Shown here piece after piece: positions 1 to 8,845 of a DNA stretch of 64,000 nt (the stretch's first letter is position 1; the number at the start of each line of letters is the position of its first letter). The notes beneath the pieces were generated by a model that searched no databases, was not told the origin of the DNA, and saw nothing but the letters and a program-made list of their open reading frames with translations. The stretch is from Bacteroidota bacterium. Lineage in GTDB: Bacteria > Bacteroidota > Ignavibacteria > UBA10030. The translations under genes were made by a program, and so were the position numbers. The stretch is from assembly GCA_025454835.1 (NCBI GenBank), contig JALONQ010000013.1, positions 1-64,000 on the forward strand, given 5' to 3'.

Positions 1-189
1 CGCCATAGGCGGGACGGGCTGAGCTACCCGTCCAGGGTATTACTTCTAACACAACAAGTCCATTGCTCTACCAATCCGTCACCGACTCCGTCGGTGACGC
101 GATCCGTCACGTTCCGTGACGAGATCTCGTCCCATGAATGGGACGGACCTCGTCCCGCCCGTGGCGGGACGGGCTGAGCTACCCGTCCC
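1..189 (-). repeat. chain-of-hairpins repeat with tRNA D-arm-like loop (cut by window edge)
   Basis: Read on the minus strand, this stretch is a string of hairpins: GACGGG-TAGCTCAG-CCCGTC (about 166-187), CCCGCC/GGCGGG (154-168), GGGACG/CGTCCC (129-143), GTGACG/CGTCAC (105-121) and GTCACCGAC/GTCGGTGAC (78-98). The loop TAGCTCAG matches the start of a tRNA D arm. After the hairpin chain the text resumes with TTGGTAGAGC, the end of a D arm, as if the chain had been inserted into a tRNA D loop. No convincing anticodon or T arm can be folded, so I do not call a tRNA. A second GACGGGCTGAGCTACCCGTC unit begins at about 13 and runs toward the window edge. A related block lies at 17505-17538. Confidence 0.7.
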
Positions 190-244
190 AAAATTCACAG
201 ACTTAGCGAGGTCCGCAGGACCGTGGCTAAGTCTGATGAATTTT
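190..244. repeat. 55-bp palindrome
   Basis: The arms AAAATTCA + CAGACTTAGC and GCTAAGTCTG + TGAATTTT pair almost perfectly around an inner GGTCC/GGACC stem. It lies directly between the hairpin chain and the 3' end of the acyl-CoA dehydrogenase gene. It could act as a transcription barrier for that gene or be another unit of the repeat cluster. The sequence alone does not decide. Confidence 0.75.
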
Positions 245-247
245 GAG

Positions 248-272
248 GACCCCGCCGATGTCCGGCGGGGTC
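248..272 (-). terminator. perfect 10-bp GC hairpin downstream of acyl-CoA dehydrogenase
   Basis: GACCCCGCCG and CGGCGGGGTC form a perfect 10-bp stem with a 5-nt loop, 48 nt past the stop of the minus-strand gene that ends at 321. No T run follows, so intrinsic termination is uncertain. A similar GCCCCGCCGG/TGGCGGGG hairpin sits inside the broken tRNA at about 17390-17416, so this may be a repeat unit and not a terminator. Confidence 0.35.
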
Positions 273-320
273 TGCAATTCAAAGACCAAGAAATATACGA
301 ACTCTTGCGACGTACTTCAA

Positions 321-1466
321 CTAGTTCAAGACGCCGTTCCGCTTGAGCACATCCTTCGCGATGACGAGCTTCTGGATCTCGTTCGTTCCTTCGAAGATCC
401 GGTTGATGCGGGCGTCGCGGTAGAACCGCTCGATCGGCAGCTCGCGCGAATAGCCCATGCCGCCGTGGATTTGCACCGCCATGTCGGCCACACGGTCGAG
501 ACCTTCCGAGCAGAAGAGCTTCACCATCGCCGACTGTCGTGAGATCGACTTTCCAGCTTCATAGTCGTGCGCCGTCCGGTAGACGAGCGATTCCATCGCA
601 TAGATGGTCGTGGCCATCTCGGCCAGCATCCACTGGATGGCCTCGAACTGTGCGATCGGCACGTCGAACTGCTTGCGCGTCTTGGAATACATGGTCGACT
701 GCTCCAGCAGTTCCTTCGCCGCGCCCGTGCACGCCGCCCCCAGACCCAGGCGTCCGGCGTCCAGCGTCTTCATGGCCACGATGAAACCACGTCCGTCGTC
801 GCCGATGATGTTCTCGGCCGGCACGCGCACATCCTGCAGAGCGATGGCCGAGGTGGCGCTCCCCCGGATCCCCATCTTCTTCTCAGGCGCGCCGGACTCA
901 TACCCTTTCCATTTCGTCTCGACGACAAAGCCCGTGATGCCCCGTTCCGTTCGAGCAAAGACCGAGACGACGTCGGCGATGTTGCCGTTCGTGATCCACA
1001 TCTTCTCGCCGTTCAACACCCACTCGTTGCCGTCCTTGACAGCCTTGGTCCGGAGATTGAAGGAATCCGAGCCGGCCAACACCTCCGTCAGCGCGAAGGC
1101 TCCGATCATCTTTCCTTCGGCCAATGGCACGAGGTATTTCTGCTTCAACGCCTCGGTGCCGCCGATGAAGATGGCATTCGACCCGATGGACTGGTGGGCG
1201 CCGATGAACGTCGCCGTCGACATGCATCCCCGGGCGATCTCCTCCTGCATCAGGCAGTAGCCCACCTCGCCAAACCCGCCACCGCCGTACTCCGGCGGGA
1301 ATGAGGCCCCGAGGAACCCCATCTCTCCCATCTTCCGGATCAATTCGAGCGGGATCTGCTCGTTCTCGTCGATCTGCCGCGCGATCGGCTTGATCTCGGC
1401 GTTCACAAACTCGCGGGCCGTATCCCGCAGCATTTTCTGTTCTTCGGTCAATTGAAACATGCTCAT
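321..1466 (-). CDS. acyl-CoA dehydrogenase
   Basis: FAD-dependent acyl-CoA dehydrogenase of about 381 residues, the usual length. It catalyses alpha,beta-desaturation of acyl-CoA in fatty- or branched-acid oxidation, passing electrons to ETF. Visible family features: N-terminal helical domain opening FQLTEEQKMLRDTAREFV; the FALTE stretch and WITNG of the beta domain; a C-terminal helical domain with QIHGGMGYSRELPIERFYRD; and the catalytic-base region RIFEGTNEIQ, whose Glu is the likely base. The frame opens at a GTG at 1475 that overlaps the stop of the SDR gene. I prefer the ATG at 1466 (or 1460), because family members start close to the FxLTEEQ motif. It is co-transcribed with the upstream enoyl-reductase-like SDR, consistent with fatty-acid metabolism. 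Exact chain-length specificity cannot be read from sequence. Confidence 0.93.
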   Translation of the reverse strand: MSMFQLTEEQKMLRDTAREFVNAEIKPIARQIDENEQIPLELIRKMGEMGFLGASFPPEYGGGGFGEVGYCLMQEEIARGCMSTATFIGAHQSIGSNAIFIGGTEALKQKYLVPLAEGKMIGAFALTEVLAGSDSFNLRTKAVKDGNEWVLNGEKMWITNGNIADVVSVFARTERGITGFVVETKWKGYESGAPEKKMGIRGSATSAIALQDVRVPAENIIGDDGRGFIVAMKTLDAGRLGLGAACTGAAKELLEQSTMYSKTRKQFDVPIAQFEAIQWMLAEMATTIYAMESLVYRTAHDYEAGKSISRQSAMVKLFCSEGLDRVADMAVQIHGGMGYSRELPIERFYRDARINRIFEGTNEIQKLVIAKDVLKRNGVLN

Positions 1467-1471
1467 GGCGA

Positions 1472-2308
1472 TCACTCGAGGGGTTTCTGGCCGATATACT
1501 GGGAAACGTCCTCGCCGCCATCCACGCCGATCGTGTTGCCGGAGACGAAACCCGCGCCCTCCTCAGACAGGAGTACGACCAACTTCGCAATATCTTCGGG
1601 CTCCGTCAGCCGCCCGAATGGATTCTTCGCTCGCGCCACCGCGAGCATCTTGTCGCTATTCGGGATCTTTCGAAGCGCCGGCGTATCGGTCACACCGGCC
1701 ATCAGGGCATTGACTGTGATCCCGTACGGTCCCAATTCCATTGCCAGCTGGCGCGAGTGCGATTCGAGGGCCGCCTTTGCGGCCGACACGGCGCCGTAGT
1801 TGGGAATGATGCTGTGTCCGCCTGAGGAGGTCATCGAGAAGACCCGACCCCCCTTTTTCATCAAATGCCGCTGCATGAGTCCCTGCGTCCAATACACGAG
1901 GCTGTGGGCCATCACATCGAGCGTCATCTCCATTTGCGCGCGGCTCATCTCGTCTTCGGGCTTCTTGGCGATGAACGGCTTGAGCGTACCGAAGGCCAGC
2001 GAATGCAGCAGGACCTTGATCGACGCTCCATGCTCTTCTGCGAGTCGCTCTTTGATATCGTCGAGGGTCTCTTGCTGCTTGATGGGATCGGCGGCATTGA
2101 TGTTGTAGAAGACCGCCTTGGAGCCTGCGTGCTTGATCTCCTTGATCACCTCTTGCACCATGGGCATGGTGGCCTGACGATCAAGATGGACTCCAAAGAT
2201 GTTCATGCCGTACCGCGCCAGTTCGATGGCCGTGGCACCGCCAAAACCGCTCGACGCGCCGAGTACCAGCGCCCAATCCGTTGGCTTGAACCGCTTTTCG
2301 GGCTTCAT
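1472..2308 (-). CDS. enoyl-ACP reductase-like SDR family oxidoreductase
   Basis: 278-residue short-chain dehydrogenase/reductase. The Rossmann entry is LVLGASSGFGGATAIEL near residue 15. The catalytic region NYGAVSAAKAAL has Tyr and Lys separated by six residues, the spacing of enoyl-ACP reductases (FabI/FabL) and not the YxxxK of ordinary SDRs. The segment HSLAFGTLKPF and the C-terminal GFVSGNTIGVDGG also fit that group. The likely role is the last reduction step of fatty-acid elongation in the cytoplasm. It ends five bases before the preferred ATG of the acyl-CoA dehydrogenase gene, so the two are probably one transcript. FabI versus FabL, or a related non-biosynthetic reductase, cannot be settled here. 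Confidence 0.85.
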   Translation of the reverse strand: MKPEKRFKPTDWALVLGASSGFGGATAIELARYGMNIFGVHLDRQATMPMVQEVIKEIKHAGSKAVFYNINAADPIKQQETLDDIKERLAEEHGASIKVLLHSLAFGTLKPFIAKKPEDEMSRAQMEMTLDVMAHSLVYWTQGLMQRHLMKKGGRVFSMTSSGGHSIIPNYGAVSAAKAALESHSRQLAMELGPYGITVNALMAGVTDTPALRKIPNSDKMLAVARAKNPFGRLTEPEDIAKLVVLLSEEGAGFVSGNTIGVDGGEDVSQYIGQKPLE

Positions 2309-2365
2309 ACGTAATGGTCCTTAGAATGTGATGTGCTCCGGAACGGCCTTCAATTTACCAAAAAA

Positions 2366-2473
2366 AGGTGGAAGGTGAAAGGAGGTTCCGGAGCGCGCCC
2401 ACCACGAGAATCCTTCCTCCAACCTTCCACCTGTCACCTTCTCACCTCCTCTCTCCTCACACCTCTCACCTGC
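2366..2473. repeat. gene-less inverted heptamer arrays
   Basis: Three heptamers (AGGTGGA, AGGTGAA, AGGAGGT) at 2366-2386 face an inverted set at 2426-2473 (TCCACCT, GTCACCT, TCTCACC and relatives), with about 40 bp between them. It fills the gap between glmS and the SDR gene. The same architecture brackets the four-helix-bundle genes at 50 and 52 kb, but here no gene lies inside. Confidence 0.75.
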
Positions 2474-2478
2474 TTTGT

Positions 2479-4317
2479 CTATTCCACCGTCACGCTTTTC
2501 GCGAGATTGCGCGGCTGGTCCACGTTGGTCCCTCTGGCCACAGCGATGTAGTACGCCAACAGCTGCAGCGGGATGATGTTGACGATCGGCCCGAAGAAGC
2601 CGTAGGTGCGCGGTACTCGTATGACGTGCTCCGCCAACGCGCCGATCTCATGGTCGTCCTCGTTCGCGATGGCGATGATCCTTCCCTTGCGCGCTCTGAC
2701 TTCCTGGATATTGCTCACCACCTTCTCGTAGATCGCATCTCGGGGAACGACCACGACCACCGGCATGTGCTCGTCGATGAGGGCGATGGGACCGTGCTTC
2801 ATTTCCGCAGCCGGATATCCTTCGGCATGGATGTACGAGATCTCCTTGAGTTTCAACGCCCCTTCCAACGCCACCGGGAAGTTGGCACCCCGTCCAAGAA
2901 AGAGGAAGTTCTTGGCGTCCTTGTAGACCTGGGCGATGCGACGGATCTCGTCGGCCTGCGCCACCACCCGCTCGACCTTCTCCGGGATCGCTGCCAATTC
3001 CGTCGTCAACACGCGCGCATCGGCGGCCGACAGACCCCGGGACTTCGCCAGCATGATCGTCATCAGCGACATGGCCGTCAACTGCGACGTGAAGGCCTTC
3101 GTCGAGGCGACGCCGATCTCGGGTCCGGCATGCGTGTAGATCCCTCCGTCCGTCTCGCGGGCAATGGTGCTGCCCACAACGTTCACGATACCGAGCACCA
3201 GGGCTCCATGGCGCTTCGCTTCGCGCATGGCGGCAAGCGTGTCTGCGGTCTCGCCGCTCTGGCTCACGGCGAAAACGACGTCTTCCGGTCCGACGATCGG
3301 CGTCCGGTAGCGATACTCCGACGCATACTCGACCTCGACCGGTATCTTCGCGATCTGCTCGAGAATGTACTCCCCCACCAGACCGGCGTGCCACGACGTT
3401 CCGCAGCCCAGAAAGATGATCCTCCGCGACTTCGCCAAGCGCTCTTGCACATGCTCCAGGCCACCGAGCTTGACAGACCCCTCATCCGCACGCAAGCGTC
3501 CGCGCATCCCGTTCCGGATCGTCTCCGGTTGCTCGTGGATCTCCTTCAGCATGAAGTGCGCGAACCCGCCCCTCTCGATCTGCGACAGATCGAACGTAAC
3601 CTCTTCGATCTCTTTCGTGATCGTCACGTCCTGCAGCGTCGTCGTTCGGATCGCATCAGCCTTGATCTCGGCGATCTCGCCGTCGTTCAAATAGATGACC
3701 TGGCGCGTGTGGGCCACAATGGCCGCCGCATCCGAGGCGACGATCTGCTCCCCGTCGCCGACGCCAATGATGAGCGGGCTTCCGAGTCGCGCCGCCACCA
3801 TCACGCCGGGAGACGCTGTCTCGAGGACAACGAGTCCATACGTCCCGGTCACTTCGCGCAGGGCCGCGCTCACCGCGCTCAGAAGGTCGGGAGCTGTCTT
3901 TCGGAAGTCCTCGATGAGGTGCGCCAACACTTCCGTGTCGGTCGCGCTCCGAAAGAGGTGCCCTCTGGCCTGCAGTCGCTTCTTGAGCGCCGCGTAGTTC
4001 TCGATGATGCCGTTGTGCACCACGGCGATCGACCCGCCACAGTCGGTATGCGGATGGGCGTTGACGTCGTTCGGCTCGCCGTGCGTGGCCCAACGAGAGT
4101 GCCCCATGCCGGTCGTCGAACCCGCGAGCGCCTGATCGCCCGCCACCGCCGCAACCAGTTCGGCCACCTTGCCCGCCCGCTTGCGCACGACAATGCCCGC
4201 GGGATGAACGACGGCCACACCCGCAGAATCGTAGCCGCGATACTCCAAGTGTTGAAGCCCGTCGAGGATCACGGGGATGGGGTCTCTCATGCCGACGTAT
4301 CCAACGATCCCGCACAT
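2479..4317 (-). CDS. glmS: glutamine-fructose-6-phosphate aminotransferase (isomerizing)
   Basis: Converts fructose-6-phosphate and glutamine to glucosamine-6-phosphate, the entry step to UDP-GlcNAc for peptidoglycan and surface glycans. It is 612 residues, full length. I start it at the ATG at 4317 because this leaves Cys next to the initiator Met (MCGIVGYVG), and processed GlmS needs an N-terminal catalytic Cys. An AAGGAG ribosome site lies 7 nt upstream. N-terminal class II glutamine amidotransferase domain (RWATHG, HNG), then two SIS domains (GCGTSWHAG, SQSGETADT, GRGANFPVALEGALKLKE) and the usual C-terminal AKSVTVE. Its start follows the pgeF stop by 2 nt, so it is the distal gene of the sensor-kinase/pgeF/glmS operon. 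Confidence 0.98.
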   Translation of the reverse strand: MCGIVGYVGMRDPIPVILDGLQHLEYRGYDSAGVAVVHPAGIVVRKRAGKVAELVAAVAGDQALAGSTTGMGHSRWATHGEPNDVNAHPHTDCGGSIAVVHNGIIENYAALKKRLQARGHLFRSATDTEVLAHLIEDFRKTAPDLLSAVSAALREVTGTYGLVVLETASPGVMVAARLGSPLIIGVGDGEQIVASDAAAIVAHTRQVIYLNDGEIAEIKADAIRTTTLQDVTITKEIEEVTFDLSQIERGGFAHFMLKEIHEQPETIRNGMRGRLRADEGSVKLGGLEHVQERLAKSRRIIFLGCGTSWHAGLVGEYILEQIAKIPVEVEYASEYRYRTPIVGPEDVVFAVSQSGETADTLAAMREAKRHGALVLGIVNVVGSTIARETDGGIYTHAGPEIGVASTKAFTSQLTAMSLMTIMLAKSRGLSAADARVLTTELAAIPEKVERVVAQADEIRRIAQVYKDAKNFLFLGRGANFPVALEGALKLKEISYIHAEGYPAAEMKHGPIALIDEHMPVVVVVPRDAIYEKVVSNIQEVRARKGRIIAIANEDDHEIGALAEHVIRVPRTYGFFGPIVNIIPLQLLAYYIAVARGTNVDQPRNLAKSVTVE

Positions 4318-4319
4318 GG

Positions 4320-5069
4320 TCACGCTCCTTCTGTCTGTATGATCGCCGCCAACATGCGCCCCGATCGGTCGCCGTCACGACGGAACGAATGAAAGACATC
4401 TGCCCCGCAGATCGTGCAGCGCCCATCCACTTCGATCTGTTCTGCTGGCACTCCGGCCAGGACCAACTGGCGTCGGTTCTCCGCGTGAAGGTCCAGCGTC
4501 GTACGGTGGCCCTTCTGCACGACGGCATCACCGTGGAACAGCGCCGACACTTCTGGTCCGACCTCGTAGCAACAAGGCCCGGCCGCCGGTCCGATCCATG
4601 CACGCATCGCACGGGGATCGATGCCCAGGTCCATTCGGAGATGTCCGACGACGTTCGAGAGGATCCGCTGTTTCGTCCCCCTCCAGCCCGCGTGGACAGC
4701 CGCGACGGCCGTGGCGCGATCATCGGCCAGCAAGATCGGCACGCAATCGGCGATCGACACGGCCAGTGCGATCCCTCGTTGGACCGTGAGGAGCGCGTCA
4801 CACGAAGGATGCAGACCCGGACGGTCGACCGGCGTTACCGTGCCGGAGTGACACTGGGCGGCAAACGCCGTGTGCGCTTCATCGCTCCCGATCGCCGCCA
4901 GGAACCGCCGTCGGTTCTCCTTCACGGCCGACACCTCGTCTCCGATGTTCAGACTCAAGTTCATGCCCAGCGGCGCTCCCGAGACGCCGCCATGACGCGT
5001 GCTCATCGCCGCCCGCAGGCGCGGGATCCCCGAGAAGATCGTCGGAAGGACCAGCGGGACCTGAGACAT
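4320..5069 (-). CDS. pgeF: peptidoglycan editing factor PgeF (YfiH/DUF152 family)
   Basis: 249 residues of the multicopper-oxidase-like YfiH family. The E. coli member is a cytoplasmic amidase that removes mis-incorporated L-Ser from UDP-MurNAc precursors; older annotations say polyphenol oxidase or laccase. Family motifs are all present: STRHGGVS near the N terminus, QCHSG, SIADCVPILL, HAGWRG (metal-binding His), GPCCYEVG and the C-terminal HSFRRDG. It lies 3 nt after the histidine-kinase stop and 2 nt before glmS, which places it among cell-wall precursor genes and supports the PgeF name over a phenol oxidase. Confidence 0.95.
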   Translation of the reverse strand: MSQVPLVLPTIFSGIPRLRAAMSTRHGGVSGAPLGMNLSLNIGDEVSAVKENRRRFLAAIGSDEAHTAFAAQCHSGTVTPVDRPGLHPSCDALLTVQRGIALAVSIADCVPILLADDRATAVAAVHAGWRGTKQRILSNVVGHLRMDLGIDPRAMRAWIGPAAGPCCYEVGPEVSALFHGDAVVQKGHRTTLDLHAENRRQLVLAGVPAEQIEVDGRCTICGADVFHSFRRDGDRSGRMLAAIIQTEGA

Positions 5070-5072
5070 GGG

Positions 5073-8000
5073 TCAATACAGCGGAATGATGATGCGGAAC
5101 GTCGCTCCCGGACCGTCGGAGAGAAGATCAATGGAGCCCCCCAGGTCCTCGATCACCGACCGGACGATGGCCAGGCCCAGACCCATCCCCTCGGTCTTCG
5201 TTGAGAAGCTGGGTTCGAAGATCCAGGAGCGCGCCTCGGTGGCAACGCCCGGTCCGGTGTCCCGAATGGTCAGGCGGATCGTCCGACCCGCATTCACTGA
5301 CCGCACGTGGACCTCCCCGCGGCCGTCCATGGCCTGGACGCTGTTGCGGAAGAGATTGATGAAGACCCGTCGCAGCTCGTCAGCATCGGCAACCACCACC
5401 GCCGGTTCAGGAGAAAGGTCGAGCGTGAAACGTACCCCCGGGACGTTGCTGAACAGCCGGCTCGCTTCGCGGACGGCATCCAAAAGATCGATGCGCATGA
5501 ACCGGCGTTCGGGCAAGCGCGCGAACCGTGAGAACTCGGTCGCAATGCGCGCAAGGGCCTCGACCTGCTCCAGGACCGTATCGGCGACACGCACCACGAG
5601 CGCATCGCGGTCTTTCGCCCGGTCCTTGAACGCCTGGCGCAGGTGCTGCAACGACAGCTTGATAGGCGTCAGAGGATTCTTGATCTCGTGAGCGACCTGT
5701 TTGGCCATCTCCCTCCACGCCTGCTCCCGCTCCGCCTGAGCGATCCGTCTCCGGCTCTCGTCGAGCTCGCTCGACATGCGGTCGAAGGCGTTCATCAGCG
5801 AGCCGATCTCATCGCGCCGCGCCGTCCGTAGCGAAGGCGGTGTCCGTCCGTCGCGGAGCTGTTCCGTCGCCTTCGTCAGCGTGCGGACAGGACCGGCGAT
5901 CCGTTCCGACAGCCATCCGCCGGCGGCCAGAACGAGGAGAAACACGCCTGCAGCCGTCACGAGGAGAAACGCATTGCGCTCGGCAAGATCCTCGTCGATC
6001 CCGGCTTGTCGGTCGAGGGTCGGAATGGCCACGACCCCTGCCGGCCGCCCCCCGACGTCGAACGTGCCGTAACCGACCGCGTATGTCGTGCCGCCGATCC
6101 GTTCACCGACCAGATGAAACCCGGCCGACCGGAGCTGAAGCCGCGCGAAGACCTCGGCCGGCAGTCTGGCATCGAGAACCCCCGACGTGAACAGCTCAGG
6201 ACGGCTGCTCGCCCGCAATCGCTCTGAGCGGAAAATAGAGAATTCGATCCCGAGATCTGCTGCGACCGACCGGCAGAAGTCATCGTCCAGTCCACGCTCA
6301 AGGTCCTCCTCGCCGAGGAGCGAGACGGACAGGCGCTGTTGCACCAGCGCAAGGTCGCGTCTCAACGTCTCCTCCTGATTGCGCTGGTTCCGTTCCGTTG
6401 AGATGGTCTGATTCGACCAGGCGAGGATCACCAGCGGCACCACCGCGATCGCAGCGAACGCCATGAACAAACGACCTTGAAAACTGGGAAGCCATGAGCG
6501 TGCGGCCGCCCGCCACGATGGCCGGAGCAGAGCGCCGGCAAGGCCCAGTGCCGCGAAGACGAACGCGATCTTCACTGCATGGAAGAGCCACCATCGGACA
6601 TCAACGCCCGGCACTGCAGCCGCCAGGACCCGTCCGGGCACGTGAGGATCGCTGAGGTAGGCCAGACCTGCAGCGGCGCTCCCATCCGTTACACGTATCG
6701 ACCCACCCGGATGGTCACGCAGATGATCACCTACATCGCGCGCTAATTCCGCCCCCTCGGGAATCCAGTATACGTCGCTCCACAACGCCCGTCCTTCTCG
6801 GAACTCTGCAACAGGCGGGGCCGCTTCAAAGGATCCGGCATTCGAGGCCGTCGAAAGAATGATCGACTCCTCCGTCGAAGGCGAGAGGATCAGGGCGACC
6901 GTCCCGTGGACGACATTGTCGTCGCCCCGAACGGTGGTCCAGCCTCCGTAGAAGACGCGGCGCACGCCGCCGGCGGACAGGTCGATCGTTTGCACCGACT
7001 CCTCATCCGCATCGAAGACAGCTCGCAAGACCCCTTGCTGGTCGAAGGTACCGATGCCGGACATGAATCGGTCTCGCTCGATGCCGTCTTCGTCAAACAA
7101 GGCCACGCCGGAATTGAGCCGTTGTTGACTGAGCAGCGTCCGCGACCAGACGCGGAACGCCGAGCGCCCCGAGGCCGCATGGTCGGATTCGAACAGCATG
7201 GACGCCGCATCCCGGTCCATGGAGAGAGATCGGAGATCGGACCCGACCATGAAGCTGAACCACGAGTCTCCCGGTTGGATCTGCTCTCGCAGCATCCGTT
7301 CGGCCGCCTGCCATTGGCGCTCACCCACCTCATGGTCCAGCACCGGCAGCGCCAGAAGCAGGACCGCCAGGGCATGAGGGACCCACCGGACCGCGCGGGG
7401 GAGTTCCAGGCGCTCTTCCGCCACGATGATCAACACCGCCCCCGACCACGCGATCGCAACGACCCACCATGGTACGATGGAATAACTTCCGATCTGACCG
7501 ATCACGATGATCATCAGGCCGGTGAGCACCGAGGTGGCCGCCAGCGCGATCGGCCACGGACGAATGCCGGCCGCCTGTAGTGCCGCCGTCCAGGTCCGAA
7601 CGCTCCACGTCCAGATCGTCCGGAACGTCAACGTCACGAAGAACAGCGAGACCATCAGCAGGGAAGCGGCCAGCGACGGCACAAGCGACGATGCATCGTA
7701 GAGCGACAACGTGGAGTCGACCACGAGACTCCGCACGACAACGACGTACCCACGCGTCAGGAGAGCGGCGGCCACCAGCCATCCTGCAGATGCGGCGAGC
7801 CAGAACCACCTTTCTTGAGGTCCGAACGAGTCGCCGAAGCGCGACCTGAATCCCCGATCGAGCCACCACACCGAAACGAACAAGGTCAGGCCGCTGAGCG
7901 CCAGATCGAGCGGCGTGGCCGCGAAGCCCCCCGGACTCGGGGCGGCGTAAAGCCGGGGATCGACGGCACTTCCCCATGCCCACCGGGCCGGGATCTCGAG

Positions 8001-8837
8001 CCACGTCAACGCCAACCGCACCACCCACGCGACGACGGCCGGCGCCACGGCCCACCAACGCGGGTGGACGATCGCCGCCCGCCTCCATACCCAGGCCAGG
8101 GCCGTCAACAACGCCAACGTCGTCAGCGCTGCGGTCACGTCATCCACCCCGCGGTCTGCTTGACCAGACGCCACGACTGCCGCCGAAGCCACGGTGTCAC
8201 GACCAAAGGCAAGGAGCGGGACATGCCCGGGCTCTGCGGCGAGACCTGACCGAGGAAGGACGACGATGCGCCGGCCCGATAGATCGGCGATGCGACCGGC
8301 GAAGGTCGGAGTCCCGAACAAACGCTCCAGTGACGGCGTCTCTACGGAAAGCGGGCGATGGAGCCGCACCTGAAGCCCGGTCCTTGGATCGCTCACCAAC
8401 ACCCGCAACACCACAAGAGCACCAACCCGATCGACGCGAGCCGTTGAAGATCCACTCACCGTGGGTGCCGGCGCTTCAGGACCCGGATTCCACGTCCTCC
8501 CGCTCCAGGCAAGGATGTTCCCCCGGGGGTCCAGAAGTTCCACACCCGTCGACGGATCTTCGTGTCGATCGGCCAGGGTCTCAAAAGCCGATGCCAGTTC
8601 GCCAGTTCCTCCGGTCAGGAGCTGACGAAAGAGGGTCGAATCGCCGAGGAGCGCTCTTCCTTCATCGGCCATCTCCATGGTGACAGACGTGAACGCTCGT
8701 TGAACGGAGGCTGCGCGATCCTTCTCCGTCAGGCCGGCGGCATCCGTTCGGATCAGCGAGGACAGCGCAGCCGCGACGCTCAACGCGACGAACGTCCACG
8801 GCAGCCAGGCCGCCATCGAACGTGGTCCCCGGATCAT
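5073..8837 (-). CDS. giant multi-pass sensor histidine kinase (NtrY-like C terminus)
   Basis: About 1255 residues, far larger than usual histidine kinases. Hydrophobicity by eye gives one N-terminal membrane segment, an extracytoplasmic stretch of about 180 residues, a cluster of seven or so helices (about 220-490), a second extracytoplasmic region (about 510-740), two helices, a third region, one more helix (NAFLLVTAAGVFLLVLAAGG), then HAMP (GPVRTLTKATEQLRDGR). The kinase core is NtrY/PAS-less type: H-box AHEIKNPLTPIKLSLQHLR (phospho-His about 1050), N-box NLFRNSVQAMDG, then DTGPGV and GMGLGLAIVRS. Start: the frame opens at 8876 inside the upstream gene; I chose the ATG at 8837, 9 nt after that gene's stop, but 8819 is also possible. 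No response regulator is adjacent. It is transcribed with pgeF and glmS, which suggests an envelope or cell-wall signal. Confidence 0.88.
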   Translation of the reverse strand: MIRGPRSMAAWLPWTFVALSVAAALSSLIRTDAAGLTEKDRAASVQRAFTSVTMEMADEGRALLGDSTLFRQLLTGGTGELASAFETLADRHEDPSTGVELLDPRGNILAWSGRTWNPGPEAPAPTVSGSSTARVDRVGALVVLRVLVSDPRTGLQVRLHRPLSVETPSLERLFGTPTFAGRIADLSGRRIVVLPRSGLAAEPGHVPLLAFGRDTVASAAVVASGQADRGVDDVTAALTTLALLTALAWVWRRAAIVHPRWWAVAPAVVAWVVRLALTWLEIPARWAWGSAVDPRLYAAPSPGGFAATPLDLALSGLTLFVSVWWLDRGFRSRFGDSFGPQERWFWLAASAGWLVAAALLTRGYVVVVRSLVVDSTLSLYDASSLVPSLAASLLMVSLFFVTLTFRTIWTWSVRTWTAALQAAGIRPWPIALAATSVLTGLMIIVIGQIGSYSIVPWWVVAIAWSGAVLIIVAEERLELPRAVRWVPHALAVLLLALPVLDHEVGERQWQAAERMLREQIQPGDSWFSFMVGSDLRSLSMDRDAASMLFESDHAASGRSAFRVWSRTLLSQQRLNSGVALFDEDGIERDRFMSGIGTFDQQGVLRAVFDADEESVQTIDLSAGGVRRVFYGGWTTVRGDDNVVHGTVALILSPSTEESIILSTASNAGSFEAAPPVAEFREGRALWSDVYWIPEGAELARDVGDHLRDHPGGSIRVTDGSAAAGLAYLSDPHVPGRVLAAAVPGVDVRWWLFHAVKIAFVFAALGLAGALLRPSWRAAARSWLPSFQGRLFMAFAAIAVVPLVILAWSNQTISTERNQRNQEETLRRDLALVQQRLSVSLLGEEDLERGLDDDFCRSVAADLGIEFSIFRSERLRASSRPELFTSGVLDARLPAEVFARLQLRSAGFHLVGERIGGTTYAVGYGTFDVGGRPAGVVAIPTLDRQAGIDEDLAERNAFLLVTAAGVFLLVLAAGGWLSERIAGPVRTLTKATEQLRDGRTPPSLRTARRDEIGSLMNAFDRMSSELDESRRRIAQAEREQAWREMAKQVAHEIKNPLTPIKLSLQHLRQAFKDRAKDRDALVVRVADTVLEQVEALARIATEFSRFARLPERRFMRIDLLDAVREASRLFSNVPGVRFTLDLSPEPAVVVADADELRRVFINLFRNSVQAMDGRGEVHVRSVNAGRTIRLTIRDTGPGVATEARSWIFEPSFSTKTEGMGLGLAIVRSVIEDLGGSIDLLSDGPGATFRIIIPLY

Positions 8838-8845
8838 GGTTGGGA

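Noticed and set aside
1-189. A complete tRNA gene with a long D-loop insertion
   Set aside because: D-arm halves are present, but no 7-nt anticodon loop with a 5-bp stem and no T arm can be folded. I report it as a tRNA-like repeat only.
2368-4392. A 674-residue plus-strand reading frame antisense to glmS
   Set aside because: Arg/His/Asp-rich composition with no domain, fully opposite a clear glmS. It is a by-product of GC-rich codon use.
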